Shown here piece after piece: positions 1 to 13,084 of a stretch of DNA of 64,000 nt. The stretch is from Sapria himalayana. Lineage: Eukaryota; Streptophyta; Magnoliopsida; Malpighiales; Rafflesiaceae. The notes beneath the pieces were generated by a model. It was not told the DNA's origin and ran no database searches. It saw only the letters and a program-made list of their open reading frames with translations. Where the stretch lies: positions 161,117 through 225,116 of the forward strand of contig JAREIK010002653.1 in the NCBI GenBank assembly GCA_029783825.1. The letters are read 5' to 3'. Numbering within the stretch: position 1 is the stretch's first letter; each line of letters opens with the position of its first letter. The translations under genes were made by a program, and so were the position numbers.

Positions 1-1018
1 AATGGCAGAGAGAATGGCAGAGTAGAAGTAGGAGAGGTAGATTGATGGATAGAGATAGAGATAGAGAGAGAGAGGTAGATTGATGGGCAAAGATAGAGGC
101 ATAGATAGAGGAAGAGATAAAGGTAGAGAGAGGTGGAGAAAGTAGCAGAGAGAGAGAGAGAGGCGAAGAGACGTAGAGAGAGAGATGTAGAGATGGAGAA
201 AGAGATGGAGAGGGAGATGGAGAGGGAGATGAATAGAGAGATAAAAAAAAAGATGGATTGGGAGACAAAGTGGGAGATGGAGAGAAAGAAGAAGAGAGAG
301 ATAAAAAGAGACAAAGGGAAAGACAAGGAGATAGATGAAGAGAAAGACAAAGAGACAGAGATGGAGAGAGATTGAGAAGATCGAGATAGAGATGGAGAGA
401 GAGAAGGAGAAAGAGATAGAGAGAGAGAGATGGAGAGAGAGAGAAAGAGAGAGAGAGAGACAAAGATACAGGTGAAATGAGATAGACAATAAGTTGGAGA
501 GAGAGAGAGATGAAGATGGAAAGAAAGATAGAGAGAGAAAAGAGAAATGGAGAGAAAGATGGAGAGAAAGATATAGAGAGTGATGAAAAGATAGAAGATG
601 AGAGAGAGAGAGAGATGTAGAGAAACAAGCAGAGAGTAATGCAGAGCAACACACAGAGAGAGATGTAGAGAGACATGTAGAGAGAGAGGCAAATAGAGAG
701 TCAATGAGAGAGATGGAGAAAGAGAGGCAGAGTGAGAGGCCGAGAGAGAGGCAAAGTGAGAGGCCGAGAGAGAAGCAGAAAGAGGTGGAGAGACAAGGAG
801 AGTGAGGTAGATAGAAATACTGAGAGAGAGGCAGAAAGAAAGGTAGAGAAAGAGGCAGAAAGAGAGAGGTGGATAGAAAGGGGGAGAGAGGTGGAGTGAG
901 AGTCAGAGATAGAGATAGAGAGAGGTGGAGATAGAGGCAGAGAGAGTCAGAGATAAAGGAAAAGAGAGGAAAAGAGAGTGTGATGAAGAAAGACTAAGAG
1001 AGAGAGAGAGAGAGAGAG

Positions 1019-1065
<47 letters not shown>

Positions 1066-3618
1066 GAGAGAGCTATAGAATGAGATAAATAGAGTTGGTG
1101 AGAGAGAGAAGAAGAAAGAAGCAGAGAGAGGTGGAGAGAGGCAGAGAAAAGGCAAAGAGAGAGGTAGAGAGGTGGAGTGAGAGGAGGAGAAAAGGCAAAT
1201 AGATAGGTAGAGAGAGGTCGAGATAGAGGCATAATGAGTGGTGGAGCAAGACACAGAGAGAGACAAAGAGGGAGACAGAGAGAAGCTTGGAGAGAGAAGC
1301 ACAGAGGGGCTTGGAGAGAGAAGCAGAAAGAGACTCAGAGAGAAACACATAGAGACTCAAAGAGAGACGAGGTGAGAGTCACAGAGAGAGATACAGAGAG
1401 AGATGTAGAGCAACACACTGAGAGAGATGCAAAGCGACATGCCAAGAAAGAGGCATAGAGAGAGAGGCAAAAGAGAGAAGCATAGAAAGAGGTGGAGAGA
1501 GTGTTAGAGAGAGGCAGAGAGAGGTGGAAAAAGGCATAGAGTGAGGCATAAAGAGTGGAAGATAGAGAGAGAGAGGTGGATAGAAATTGAGAAAGAGGCA
1601 AAGAAAGGTAGAGAGAGGCGGAAAGAGTGGCATATAGAAAGAGGTGGATAGAAATTGGGGGGAAGAGGTAGAGAGAACCAGAGATAGAGGCAGTGATATC
1701 CAAAGAGAAAGCCTTAGAGATAGACTAAAAAAACAAAAAGAGAAATAGATAGATAGATAGATAGAGAGAGAGATGAAGAAAGAGCTAGAGAAAGAGATAG
1801 AAAGAGAGACATTGAGATAGAGGTGAAGAGAGAGAGGTGGAGAGAAAAGTAGACTTAGAGTTGGAGAGGTGGATAGAGAGGTAGAGAGAGGAGGAGAAAG
1901 AGAGGTAGCATGAGAGGCAGAGTGATACATGGAGAGAGAGATGGGGAGGGAGATGGAGAGGAAGATGGAGAAGGAGATAAAGAGGGAGATAGAAAGAGAG
2001 AAAAAGAGGGTATTGTAGAAAAAGATGGAGAGGGAGATAAAGAGAGGTGGATGGTGATTGAGAGGGAGATGAAGAGAAAGATAGAGGGGGAGATGGAGAG
2101 TGAGACAGAGATGGAGGCAGAAAGAGAGGCAAATAGAGAGATAGAAGGCCATGAAGAGAGAGGTAGAGATAATGGTGGAGATTGAGGTAGAGAGAAAGAG
2201 GCAAAGAGAGGCATATTGGAAGAGAAAAATGAGGAGAGAGGTATAGAAAGAGAGGTGAAGAGATAGGCGAAGTGAGAGGCGAAGAGAGGATGAGAGAGAA
2301 AGAGAGAGAGGTAAAGAAAGAGGTGGAGAAAGTGGCAGAGAGAGAGAGAGAGGCAGAGAAATAGGTACAGAGAGAGGTAGAATGAGAGGTAGAGTAGAGA
2401 GAAAGGTAGAGAGAGAGAGAGAGGCAAAGACAGAGGCTGAGAGAGAGGTCCAGGGAAAGGTTGAGAGAAAGATTAGATAGGTTGAGTGAGGTGGGGTGAG
2501 GTGGAGAGAGACAGAGAGAGTTGGAGAGAGATGGAGAGAGAGAGAGATACAGAGAGAAATAGAGAGAGATAGAGAGAGAGAGGTAGAAAGAGGAGGTAAA
2601 AAAAGATAGGTAGAAAGAGGAGAGAGAGAGAGAGGAAGAGAGAGGCAAAGAGAGAAGCAAAGAGAGTGGCAAAGAGAGAGGCAAATATAGAGGCGAAGAG
2701 ATAGACCAAAAGAGAGGCAAAGATAGAGGTAGAGAGAAAGACGGAGAGAGATTTGGAGCAAAATGCAGAGACTTGTGATAGAGGGAAAAAGAGGTGGAGA
2801 GAGGAATAGATAGATGAAGAGAGGCAAAGATAGATGGAGAGAGGCTAAAAGAGAGGCAAAGAGAGAGAGGTGGAGAGAAAGGTAGAGAGAGAAGAGATGA
2901 AAGAGGCAGCGAGAGTAGGTAAGAAAGAGATGGAGAGAGAGGGGGAAAGAGGCAGAAATAGATGTGGAGAAAATCAAAGAGATAGAGGTGGAAGGAGGCA
3001 AAGAAAATGAGGTGAAGAGTGACAGAGAGAAAGAGGTGGAGTGAGTGGGGGAAAAAGGTAGAGAAAGATGTGGAGAAAGTCAGAGAGATAGAGGTAGAGA
3101 GAGGTAGAGGTAGATAAAGAGGTGGAGATAGGTAGAGAGAGACAGAAAGAGAGCTAGAGAAAGAGTCAGAGAAAGATGCAGATAGAAAGGAGGAGAGAGC
3201 TGAGGAGAGAGACGAGGAGAGAAATGTGGAGAGGCATGGAGAGAGAGATGTGAATAGAGACACGAAGAGAGATGCAGAGAGAGATGTTGAGATAGATGCA
3301 GAGAGAGATGCTAAGAGAGACATTGAGAGAGAGAGATTAGAGAAAGATGTAGAGAGAAAGAGAGAGAGAGAGAGAGACATAGAGAGAGAGAAAGACATAG
3401 AGAGAAAGAGAGATGGGAAGAAAGACGTGGAGAGAGTGAGATGCAAAAATAGATGTGGAGAGAGACGCAGAGAGATGTTGAAAGACACTAAGAGTGACGT
3501 GAAGAGAGATGCGAAGATAAACACGAAGAAAGACAAGGAGAGAGATGTGGAGAGGGACCCAAAAAGTAATGTAGAGAGAGATGCTAAAAAAGACACGAAA
3601 AGAGGTCTAGTTAGATGA
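1..3618. repeat. Purine-rich (GA)n low-complexity block
   Basis: The plus strand is almost entirely A and G, built from short variable units such as GAGAGA, GGCAGA, GATGGA and GGTGGA, with no fixed long period. It ends sharply near 3618, where ordinary AT-rich sequence begins. The left end is cut by the window. Because the minus strand is nearly all pyrimidine it has few stop codons, so very long Leu/Ser-rich reading frames appear there, and Arg/Glu/Lys/Asp-rich frames appear on the plus strand. These are composition artefacts, not genes. Long polypurine tracts are known to be able to form triplex (H-DNA) structures. Confidence 0.95.
1023..1062. repeat. (AT)20 microsatellite
   Basis: An uninterrupted AT dinucleotide run of about 40 bases sits inside the GA-rich block, directly after a pure (GA)n run. 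It gives rise to the artefactual Tyr-Ile repeats seen in translation. Confidence 0.97.
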
Positions 3619-6610
3619 TTTTTATCTTAACTCATTGTTAATGGTACATAAACCAATATTTTTTGATAAAAAAATGAGATTGATGACCTTTATCTTAACA
3701 AATAAGAGCTTTATTGGTAAGTATTACAACTTTGCGAGGGTGTCAAAACTCATAATTAATTGACATGATCACTAAAATTGGCTGAACATGGATCTTTCAC
3801 CCAATATAACTTCATAATTATATAAATCATATAAGTAATAAAATACACATAAGTATAGATATCAGACCATGAGGATATTTTTATAATTCGATCAATTAAC
3901 ATTAGATTGACATTTGAACTATTTGAATAGATAATTTGTCTTAAGAAATTTACTCAGCCTCATGTGTTGTGACACATACTAGTAATTGATAATGTTTCTT
4001 GATGTTTTGTTAATATCATGTTTGGTTATTTAACAAAAAATAAATTATAATTTAACAAGGTGATCATCATCCATTGGACAGTCACTACCAAGGATGATCC
4101 CCATAGTTCTCCATTTGGTACCTTAACATTGAAGTGAAACATCATTCTATAGAAGAGTCATTATTATATCTACTTATTTTAGGCAATACATCAATTTCAC
4201 TTGACAATTACTTTGAGTATGTACTTGTATTCACCACTTTCTAATTATCTCAAAGACATGAGATAATATGATACTAATTTAATTTTCACTTATAATTTCA
4301 CAAGCATCATACTTGAGAATTAAATATTTTTTTTTTCATGAATTTAACGCATAGAAATCATTCAAGGCAAAAGTATTCACATTGTTATCAACACCATATG
4401 AGTATCCCCCACTTATGTGTATCATGACATACTTTTCACTATTCACCAATACTGACACATGAGTCTCACACTATGGTGAAAATCCTATGTAAGACTTTTA
4501 ATTTACTCTTATATTACTCTAAGGTTATTTCTTCTAGATGGTATATAATGAATTAATTTTTAATACATTTGTATTTTCACCTTCATGAGCATCATACTTG
4601 TAATGATTAACATATCTTAATTTCAAGCCCCTATATGTTTGTTTATCATGCATGCTAAGATTAGAAAAACTATCACATCATTTAATTTGAACATCATGAG
4701 TATATCCCATGACTTATTTGTTATCAACAGTCATGGTCAACATGCATAAACCAACATAATAATGAAAATCATAATTTACAATTCTAAATAACATCCATAT
4801 CTATTAACAACAAACATAATATTTACACAAAGATAAACAAATAAATTCAAATATTCATTATAAGACAAATACATTATCAATACTAGAATTCATTTTAGCC
4901 AAACATTGGGGAAAAAATAATGCAAAATGTATTGAACAACATTTTGTAGATTCCAGATTGTGTCATGATTGTTGATCTATCAACTATGTATTAGTTTCTT
5001 TGTTTTCTATTATCTCTCTCTCTTCTTTTCTTTTATTTTCTAAGTGTAGCTTTTATACATCGAAGATCTATGTAATATATTAAATTGAAAATCATAACAT
5101 AGAATTGAGATTGCAACTTTGTCATCTAAACGTATGTCCTCTAGAGTACAAATATCATGGTTTTGAAAATTATAATGACAGATGCTTAAACTCTTTATAA
5201 AAATCTTTTTAAAACAAATTGGATCTTCTATATAGATGCTTAAACTCTTTAGAAAATCAAAATGTTGGAAATAATTATGACTTTTGTGTTGACTTTGTGA
5301 ACAAAATATAATGGCATTTGAATTGCTATTACTGAGAAAAACTCTTCGTAACACAAAAATTAGTGTTAGGATTTGGTTGTGCCTTTGGTCGTGGCTTTGT
5401 TAGCAAAGCAGAATGACACTAGAATTTTCATGACTAAGAAAAAACATTTTGTAATACAAAGTCATGGTACTGAGAATTAGCCACAGCTTTAGTTTTGACT
5501 TTTTGAATGAAATGTCAAGGTGTTATAATTATCATGATAGAGTAATTACTCTCTATAATGGTAAATCAAGGCAAAATGGTACTGAAACCCACATCTATTG
5601 GTATTTTGGCTCTGTCTTGAACAAATGACTACTTTAAAAGGCACCATGAATATCAATATCATTGAGGTACTCAATTGCCACAACATGAAAATAATAACAG
5701 GCTGATTTAGTGGTTTAGAGATAGTGCAACCATGACTCAAAATAAATATCAATATCATGGTCATGATGAATATTTTATACAATGAAATGATTGTGTCAAT
5801 TCGATAATAGAGTCATGACATACAAATAATACCACAAGTGTTTTGAAAGAGCAACTACTTAAGATTAATATGAAAGATATACATAAATCATGATAATAGA
5901 ATTACCACAATTATCTATCATTTCTTTTTTCAAAAAGTCATTGCTCTACCGAGTCTATCAATTTCATCAAAATTAATTATGATTTAATTAACATTCATCA
6001 AATTAACTCAACATAAAATTTTAGTAAAATCTTTTCATTATAGACTAATATACATGCAAACACACCTAAAAAATATAATTATTTAAATATTTTGAGTATC
6101 GAATATAATGAGCAAGTATTCATAGAATTTGTCTCAAATCTCAAGCAGATGATACATAAGAGGAACTGATACAAATTTTACACTCCATAGTAAATGGCAA
6201 TGTGATTATCTTGGAGTTATGTTTCAATCTCGAAGAGTGCTATGTACGATGAGTTTAAATGAATTTTAATAAAATATTTATCAATATTATGTTTGGATTG
6301 CATGAGGCAATAGATGGTATAGCCTTTAAAATTTTAAAAATACCACCAATCTATAAAGGAATTATCAAGAAATTGACTATTGGTAAGGCGAGTTGGATAG
6401 GTTCATCAAAGAGTATACCTGTGGACATTTAGTGAGAGAAAAACTCAAAAAATAACAAGGTTTGGTTATGCTTTATATGTTATATTTTGCAACTAACTCT
6501 CAACATCTCTATCATTATGTAGGATAGGGTGATCATGCTTTATACCCTAGTGAGAGATAACAAGATTTGTGGAGAAGTTCACCTTAATTTTGAAGAAGGA
6601 AAATTCTCAA
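3619..6610. other. AT-rich intergenic DNA, no gene seen
   Basis: No recognisable coding sequence is present. The short open frames at 5040-5354 and 5546-5782 resemble no family I know and lie in low-complexity AT-rich DNA. Weak repetitive texture is visible, with recurring words around GTCATGACTT and TTTGT between about 5100 and 5800. This is most likely old, decayed repeat sequence. Confidence 0.6.
4280..4830 (+). repeat. Degenerate tandem pair, period about 290 bp
   Basis: Two stretches share ordered words about 285-295 bases apart. AGCATCATACTTG occurs near 4302 and again near 4588. A block resembling CATATGAGTATCCC followed by CATGAC occurs near 4395 and again near 4690. The similarity is weak and was found by eye; the borders are approximate. 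Confidence 0.35.
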
Positions 6611-7357
6611 GTCACATTATTTTTTTTAAAAAACAATCTTTATTAAAAACAAGCACACAACTTACAAGAGAATAAAAAGTTGTCTGATTTAGGCCAACCC
6701 GCCATTCTATGCACCCTTTGGTTCTATGCTCAGAAAAAACATAATACCAAAAAAAAAATAAATCTGCTGCCAAAATAAAGCATACAAAACTTCTAAATTA
6801 TCAATGTCACTTTGTAAAAAAATTCATTTCTTGCCTTGCTTATATCCTGGCAATCAACCAGCACCAATCGTACCATCTACAAAGATAAAAGACACATATG
6901 CCAAGGACCTAATATGATAATACAAGCGTACTTGGGTTCTTGGCACAACCACCATGCTCCATGGCAAAAAGAAAACTTGTCGGCCTGAAAAAGATGCTCA
7001 AATAAATTGCCAGTTTACCAACCTATCATAGAGCCGTCCAATTCACCTTCTCACTATCAGTCTACTAGTGAGAAGTATATTTTCCACTAATGCATCAATT
7101 ATGAGAATAATTTTATCCATCACAAAAAACTTTCCCCTTAATCTAACATCATTCCACTCTTTTCATATCTCCCACATTATCAATAGAGAGACATATCTCA
7201 TAATCCAAGGTAAATCAAACAGGATCTTAATGTTCGATGGATTATCCAATTTAATTACTTGCTTGATCATTATGTTCCGAGTATTTATCTTTGGGAAATA
7301 TTCTTGCCAGATGCTCTGAATGTCCTTGCAGTGTAACATCACATGTAAGAAAGTCTC

Positions 7358-10300
7358 CTATTCCGCATAGTTGCTACACTTAGACACCAAATAGTATCCC
7401 TTCTTATTTAGTATGTCCTCCATTGGGATGAACTCATTCACCAGATGACACCCAAAGAAGGAAATATTAACCAGGATATGATTGTGCCATATGCCTATGT
7501 GTTCTGACATCGGGTCGCCCCTCACACAGAACATTTCCCAAGCTAACTTGAATGTGAAAGCACGCTTTGCTAGAAGCCAAACTAGATTATCCACTATCCC
7601 TCTTCTTATCTTCTTTATTCGTTCGGCATTGTCAGGCACTCTGTTAAGCTTGTCTAAGTTCCATTTGTCCCCAATCAAGAATCTCATGGGGGCCTGCCAG
7701 TCCAAACGAGCTTAGATTTTCAGAGTCCAACCACTTATCATGTGAAAAAGATATATCGCCGAAACCTAGCTTCCAGGCAATATATTCTTCCACTGCCACA
7801 CACTCTCTCTTTAATCTTCTTCATGTTGGCGTATCGATATATCTTTTCCTAACCTCCACGAATCCACTCCATAATATATGTCTCTAAGAAATCTATTTAG
7901 TAGGTTCCTTTTGGTATGGAATTCCACAATAGTTTCACCTTCATAGTTCTCGATATATCATAGATATTCCTAAATTATAAGTTCCCTTCTTCTCTCAGCT
8001 TACAGAGATTCATCCATCTCATCCATCTTAGATGTTTTAGCCTTTTCCTATGCCCCCATAGAAACTTCAACATATACCTCTCCATCATCTTAATCACCAT
8101 AAGAGATGGTCTCACTGGCTGCATCAAGTATGTGGGGAGGGAGGCAATGACATGTTTTATCAACATGATCTTTCCTTCCTTGGACAATAGCTTGTTCGTC
8201 CATCCTTTTATATGGGATCAGAATTTAGTAAGAACATTGATAGAGAACATGCTCTTGCTTTGTCCTTTGTACAATTGATAGGCTAGGTAGGTGATAGGTA
8301 GGTCATGCTTCTTCATCCCAAGATATTCCCTGAGCTCCACCACCCGGCTAGGTCTAGCCTTTGTTTGGCAATAAAAACTACTCTTTTGGTAGTTGATTGA
8401 CTACCCTAAAGCCCTCTCATATCTTTGAAGCACATCCATCACCTTCTTGATAGAGTTACTTAGCCCATTTGTAAAGATGATTGTGTCGGCCGCGTATGTC
8501 AGTGGCTTACCTGGACCTGGATACCTGTAAGAAACCCAACTCCTAGGTGCATTTCATAAAGGCCATTAATGCTTCTAGCAAAGTATTCTACTACCAATAT
8601 GAATAATGATAGTGATAGTGGGTCTCATTGACTAATCCCACATGATGATTAGAAGAAGCTCAATGATTCTCCATTGATCAAAACTGAGAACCAATTATAT
8701 GCCATACATCAGTCGATCATGCAAACCTAATTGTAAGGAAAGCCAAATTTCACCAGAAACCTACCCTAGTACAACCAGTCCACCTTGTCATAGGCCTTCT
8801 ACATGTTGAGCTTGATGATTAAATTATTTCCTCTGTTCTTTTTCTAGATAAGGTGCATCATTTCTTGTGACATGAGGATATTGTTCAAGATATTCTTCCT
8901 AGACACAAAGCTCGACTATTTCTCTAATATAACCTTTAAAGCACCATCTTCATTCTCAATGCTAGCATCTTTGAGATTATCTTATACGATATGTTGCAAA
9001 GGCTGAGGGATCTATAATTCTTCCATCTCGAGAGGTTTTCCTTCTTGGGGTATAGTGATATCATAGTGCTACAGAATGATTTTGGAAGTTCCTTCCCATT
9101 GAAAAAGCTCATGCACCCCTCCCACACATCTCTTTTCACTATGTCCCAACAAGACTTATAAAAGAAGGAAAAAACCTCATCTGTGCCAGGTGTACTATCC
9201 AATCTTATGCTATACATCACATCCTTGACTTCTTTTAAAGAGGGAGTTCATCATAGCTCCTAGCCTTCTCTAGTAAAAATAACCTAGGGGATGTTGTGCA
9301 AGCTATCTACTTCTGCGTGCGACCTGGTCAAGAGCATGCTATAGTAGTCTACTCATGACTGTCTAATCTCCTCCTCGTTAGTTAATAGGTGCTCCTTGTC
9401 TATCCACATCTGATGTATGTGCAACTTAGTAAATCTATTTTTAACCAACACATGAAAGAATCTCGTATTCTTGTCCCCCTCCCTAAGCCATTTGATAGTT
9501 GATTTCTACTTCAGTATACCTCCTCCTTCATTAGTACTTCATCTAGTTCTTTTATGGCATGCTTCAATTTTTCTTTTTCCTATTCTGATTTGTCAGCATC
9601 CCAATCCCTTTCCAACTTCATGACCTAATCCTCCGCCCTATTAATATCTTTGAAGATATCTCCATAATATTTTTATTCTAGGATCTAATCCCCTACTTCA
9701 GCCAGAAGAGCTTATGCGCCCATTTTTTAAGTCCTACATTGTTGATGGGATAATTCTAGTTTAGTCTCACAAACTTTTAGAAACTTTTATGTTTCACCCA
9801 CATGTGTTGGAATCTAAAGGCTGTCTTCCTAATAATCCTATCATTACTCCATTCAATTAGCAGAGGGGAGCAATCTGAATTGACCCTATTGAGGTGTCAG
9901 ACCCTCATGTGGTGAAACTTATCATTCCAATCATCATTTATAAGAACTCTATCAAGCTAGGCCCAAATATTTTTAGCTATCCATGTGAATTGGGATCTTT
10001 CAAATCCCACCACATCCACAAGACTACTACCCAGCATGCACCCGTTGAAATCCTCCATTGATCTTGGTCTTGGAGGTCTTCTTCTTACTTTTTATTCATA
10101 GTTAGAGACTATGTTGAAATTTTCCGCCACTAGCCATGGTAGGGAAGAGTCCTACGAAAAACTATGGAGGTGTCCCCATAGCTCCCTCCTCTCAGGAATA
10201 CTACACCTGACATATACAACTGTAACCCTAAACACATGCTTCTAAAGCTCACTCTGCATGCCTAGGTGTACAGCCTGACATTCTTCATGAAGCACCTTTA

Positions 10301-10520
10301 TATTTGCCTCCTCTTTCTAGAAAATCTAAATCTTATCATTTGGATTGCTCCAGGAAGAGGTGAAATTCTATTTGATCATAAACTCCTCCAACCTATCTGC
10401 ATTAAGGAAAGGTTCTATAAATTCTAAAATCATTACTTATTGGATTTTGCACAACTTTTAAGCTCTCCTCAAGGTATTCGACTTGGATAATTCCCTAATA
10501 TTCCACATCAGAATCATCAT
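7358..10520 (-). pseudogene. LINE ORF2 remnant: endonuclease, reverse transcriptase, zf-RVT
   Basis: The likely start is at 10520, where the minus strand reads MMILMWNIRE, matching the usual plant LINE endonuclease opening (MKILSWNIRG). The endonuclease end follows at about 9800-10090 (DFNG, FTWIAKN, LDRVLIND, NSDCSPLL). Reverse transcriptase pieces follow: PGTDEVF..FFYKSCWDIV near 9150-9200, KNYRSLSLCN.SYKIISK near 9000, DPLSLSLFILVVE near 8600, and the active-site box at 8485-8496. A region typical of the RT C-terminus (SKEGKIMLIKHVIASLPTYL) is at about 8120-8190, and a zf-RVT-like domain is at 7358-7705. The active-site box reads YAAD rather than YADD, so the first catalytic aspartate is lost (8488-8490). 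In-frame stops occur throughout. The protein would have nicked target DNA and copied the element's RNA. Confidence 0.8.
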
Positions 10521-10556
10521 AATTGGGCATGGATCTTTCTGCTCGTGACGTACTCA

Positions 10557-12685
10557 TTAACCTTTTGTGATTCCATCCTCTTTGTCCTCCTCCTTCTGTG
10601 ATTCCATCCTTTTTGTCCTCCTCTCTATCTCTTCTCTTCTTATCGCTAATGTGAACATGCTCGCATGTCCATGCCTATTGGTAGTAAACTGCGACTTTGA
10701 GATCACTACACACACGGGTTCCTCCAAATTTAGTCCCTCTATGTCTTGAAAGTGATGCACTTTCTTCCCCATCTTTCCTGGTATATCTCTCCCTTGACTA
10801 CAGTCTGATGAAGAGGGGGACATAGTATAACTCTGTACTACCACCTCATCAAATACAATACACAGAGGAGTGATATCAAGAGGTGGTAGGAAAGTAGTGA
10901 ACCGTGACCTCTGCAGTGCGTCCTTTTCGATCCGGACACGTCTAAGCTCTCCACTGGCAAAGTGCTCCCTCTTGTGGGGGATCTTGGGCACCGAGACCTT
11001 ATACATTTTTCTTCTTTTCTCTTTCTTTATGCCTCTTCCACCTTTTAACTGCCTACTCACCACATCGGGGGAACGGGGTGGCGTCTCACATTGTCCTGCT
11101 CTAAAAAGTGGGTTATGTTCTATGCTCTATGCATCCTGCCATCCCGTCTTTCTCTCGACCTCGTGCCTCCTCCTCAGTGGGGGCTTGCGTGTCATGTGCT
11201 TGAACCTAGCTCCCTTCCTAGACCATTCTATGCTACCTCCCAATGTCAAGGTAGGCTGCGGGGACTCAAAATACTCACCGGCACTATCGCACGACCCTAG
11301 GACCGGGCTCAGGGTATCCCCTACTTGTTGGGCATCGCTATTCACAGAGGTGCCTTCCCATGAAAGCAAGGACCTTTCTGACTTACTCTGAAACACCACC
11401 TGACTCCCTATCACTAGAAACTCCTTTGTATCTTCTTGTGCAGACACCAGAAAATTCTATCGACCAAATACATCACCCTCGTCAACTATGACCTTTTTAG
11501 GCCTCCATACCACCATCCAAAAGCATATCCATTTCCTCTCTTTTCCACTACAACCACTTCTCCTCCGATAGTGGTCCCTCCTGGTCCTCATGAGGGGCCT
11601 CCAACATGAATTGGATATGCTCCATCTCTTTCAGTGTGGACTCCGCCACTCGGGGCAACTCCCTCCTACCCACGCTATCTATCTGAGTCCCATTCATGCT
11701 CATCGTCTCTAGGTCATTTGCATCACCTTCAATCTCTAGCATCAAAACATTGAATCTATTTGCCACCCCAGTCGGCAGGTCCTTATCCCTGGGGGCTCTC
11801 CCCCTCATCGTTCACGTCCTAGCTGGCTCCACCTCACCTTCTACCCTCACTAGCATTTTCTCTTCCATACTATGGATCTCCAAACCCTTTTGATAGTGGG
11901 TCTAGGCCTAGTAGTCTTGGGTTTGTCTCTCCTATCATTTGTGCTCTGCTCCTAACCTCTACTTACTCGGGGCTTACAAAGATTCGACACCCTAGAGTAA
12001 CACACCTCAGTTGTGTGGCCCCCCTTCCAACAATATGAGCAGTACTTAGGATCCCCAAGATATCTCACTGTCTACTAGAAGCCATCATCCTCAGAGCCTA
12101 TCTATAAGTCTCTAATTGGTTCCTTCGTGACATCCACATCGACCAACCTTTCCGTGAGGTTGATACATGCAGGAAGCAATCTATTGCACCAAGCACACGA
12201 AGTAGTCTACCAATCAAACTCACTAGCAAGAACAATGTCTGGGCATCATAGAGGTGAATCTACAGCAGAAAAAACTATACCCATACTAGGACAATCGAGC
12301 TCTCCCTTAGCAGACTAAACTCTGGTGTCCATTTCAGCAACCTGCTGGCTAGCGAGTTGACGCGAATCATCAGCCTAAGCAATATCTGCATATAGTCATA
12401 CCCGTGAAAGAAATGTATCAATACATGTCTGGCTTCAATCTAGCACAACTCAATATCTCCTCTCAGATTAGCCTTCATCTTCAGGAAGCTCTCTATCTTT
12501 AATAGCTTGATACTTCCATTGTAGGCCTTCCCTACAAGAGCGAGGAAATACAATTGGCTCCTGGTCATAATCTCCTCTCTAGGAATAAAAAGTCCGGGAT
12601 GTCCATCCATCAGTATGGTTATTGATCCCCGGTTAATAAGAAATCAACCTGGGCTACCAAACACCATCTTCCTCTTCTTAGCCAT
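10557..12685 (-). pseudogene. LINE ORF1 remnant, DUF4283-like with CCHC zinc knuckle
   Basis: The minus strand upstream of ORF2 encodes a broken RNA-binding ORF1 protein. From the 5' side, a DUF4283-like region runs from about 12690 to 12100 (LVGKAYNGSIKLLKIESFLK, then HFFHGYDYMQ). A clear zinc knuckle follows at 12000-12041, CSYCWKGGHTTEVC, with the C-x2-C-x4-H-x4-C spacing. The C-terminal part survives as open stretches at 11548-11808, 11127-11447 and 10557-11063, the last rich in Lys, Arg and Glu. The start at 12685 is the first methionine I could connect and may not be the original one. Stops and frame changes break the gene. This family normally coats LINE RNA. The plus-strand open frames over the same region are shadows. 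Confidence 0.7.
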
Positions 12686-13084
12686 GTTTGGTCCCAATCC
12701 CTCACTACCATGAAGCAGTCTCTAAAATACCTTGTTCATCTAATGGGCACAGTCAAAATCAAAAAAAATTATCCTTCATCTCCGCATCCTCGTAAGTGGT
12801 CTAAGGGGTCTATCCAGCCTGACTAGCCCACCTAGCATACCCCTTCCTCTCTTGTTCCCTTTTCCTTCTCCTAATTACCTCGGCCGAGGATTGCTCCTTA
12901 TGAGGGGCATGCCCACACACACTCACTCCAGCCTCCATCATGAGTACCTTCCTCTACCCGTTCACTAGGGCGAACATGCCGAATACTATTCCTCCATAGT
13001 ATGTACCATGTATCAACCTCGATCTACTAGAAGTAGAACTCAAGGGTTCCCTAGTGACTGTGTGCTCACCTTGCGTGGTAGAGA

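Larger units (their letters stand above)
6615..13080 (-). mobile_element. Decayed plant LINE (non-LTR retrotransposon)
   Basis: Read on the minus strand, this stretch has the order expected of a plant L1-type LINE: ORF1 with a CCHC zinc knuckle, then ORF2 with an endonuclease region, a reverse transcriptase region and a C-terminal zf-RVT-like region. The 3' end lies near 6620, where the plus strand has a T run (the element's A-rich tail) next to an AATAAAG-like word. The 5' end near 13080 is set only by where similarity fades. I found no convincing target-site duplication. Many stops and frameshifts show it is inactive. Confidence 0.8.

Noticed and set aside
1379..3596. Minus-strand open frames of 540 and 603 residues, rich in Leu and Ser
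   Set aside because: They arise because the pyrimidine-rich strand of the GA block rarely forms stop codons. Overlapping frames show the same Leu/Ser/Pro bias and there is no domain or codon signal.
3226..3618. Plus-strand Arg/Glu/Asp/Lys-rich frame resembling RS/RD-type RNA-binding tails
   Set aside because: It is a direct translation of the GA repeat. The dipeptide pattern follows the hexamer repeat, not protein selection.
10870..11391. Plus-strand 173-residue open frame
   Set aside because: It lies opposite LINE ORF1, whose zinc knuckle and minus-strand similarity explain the open sequence. No family resemblance on the plus strand.
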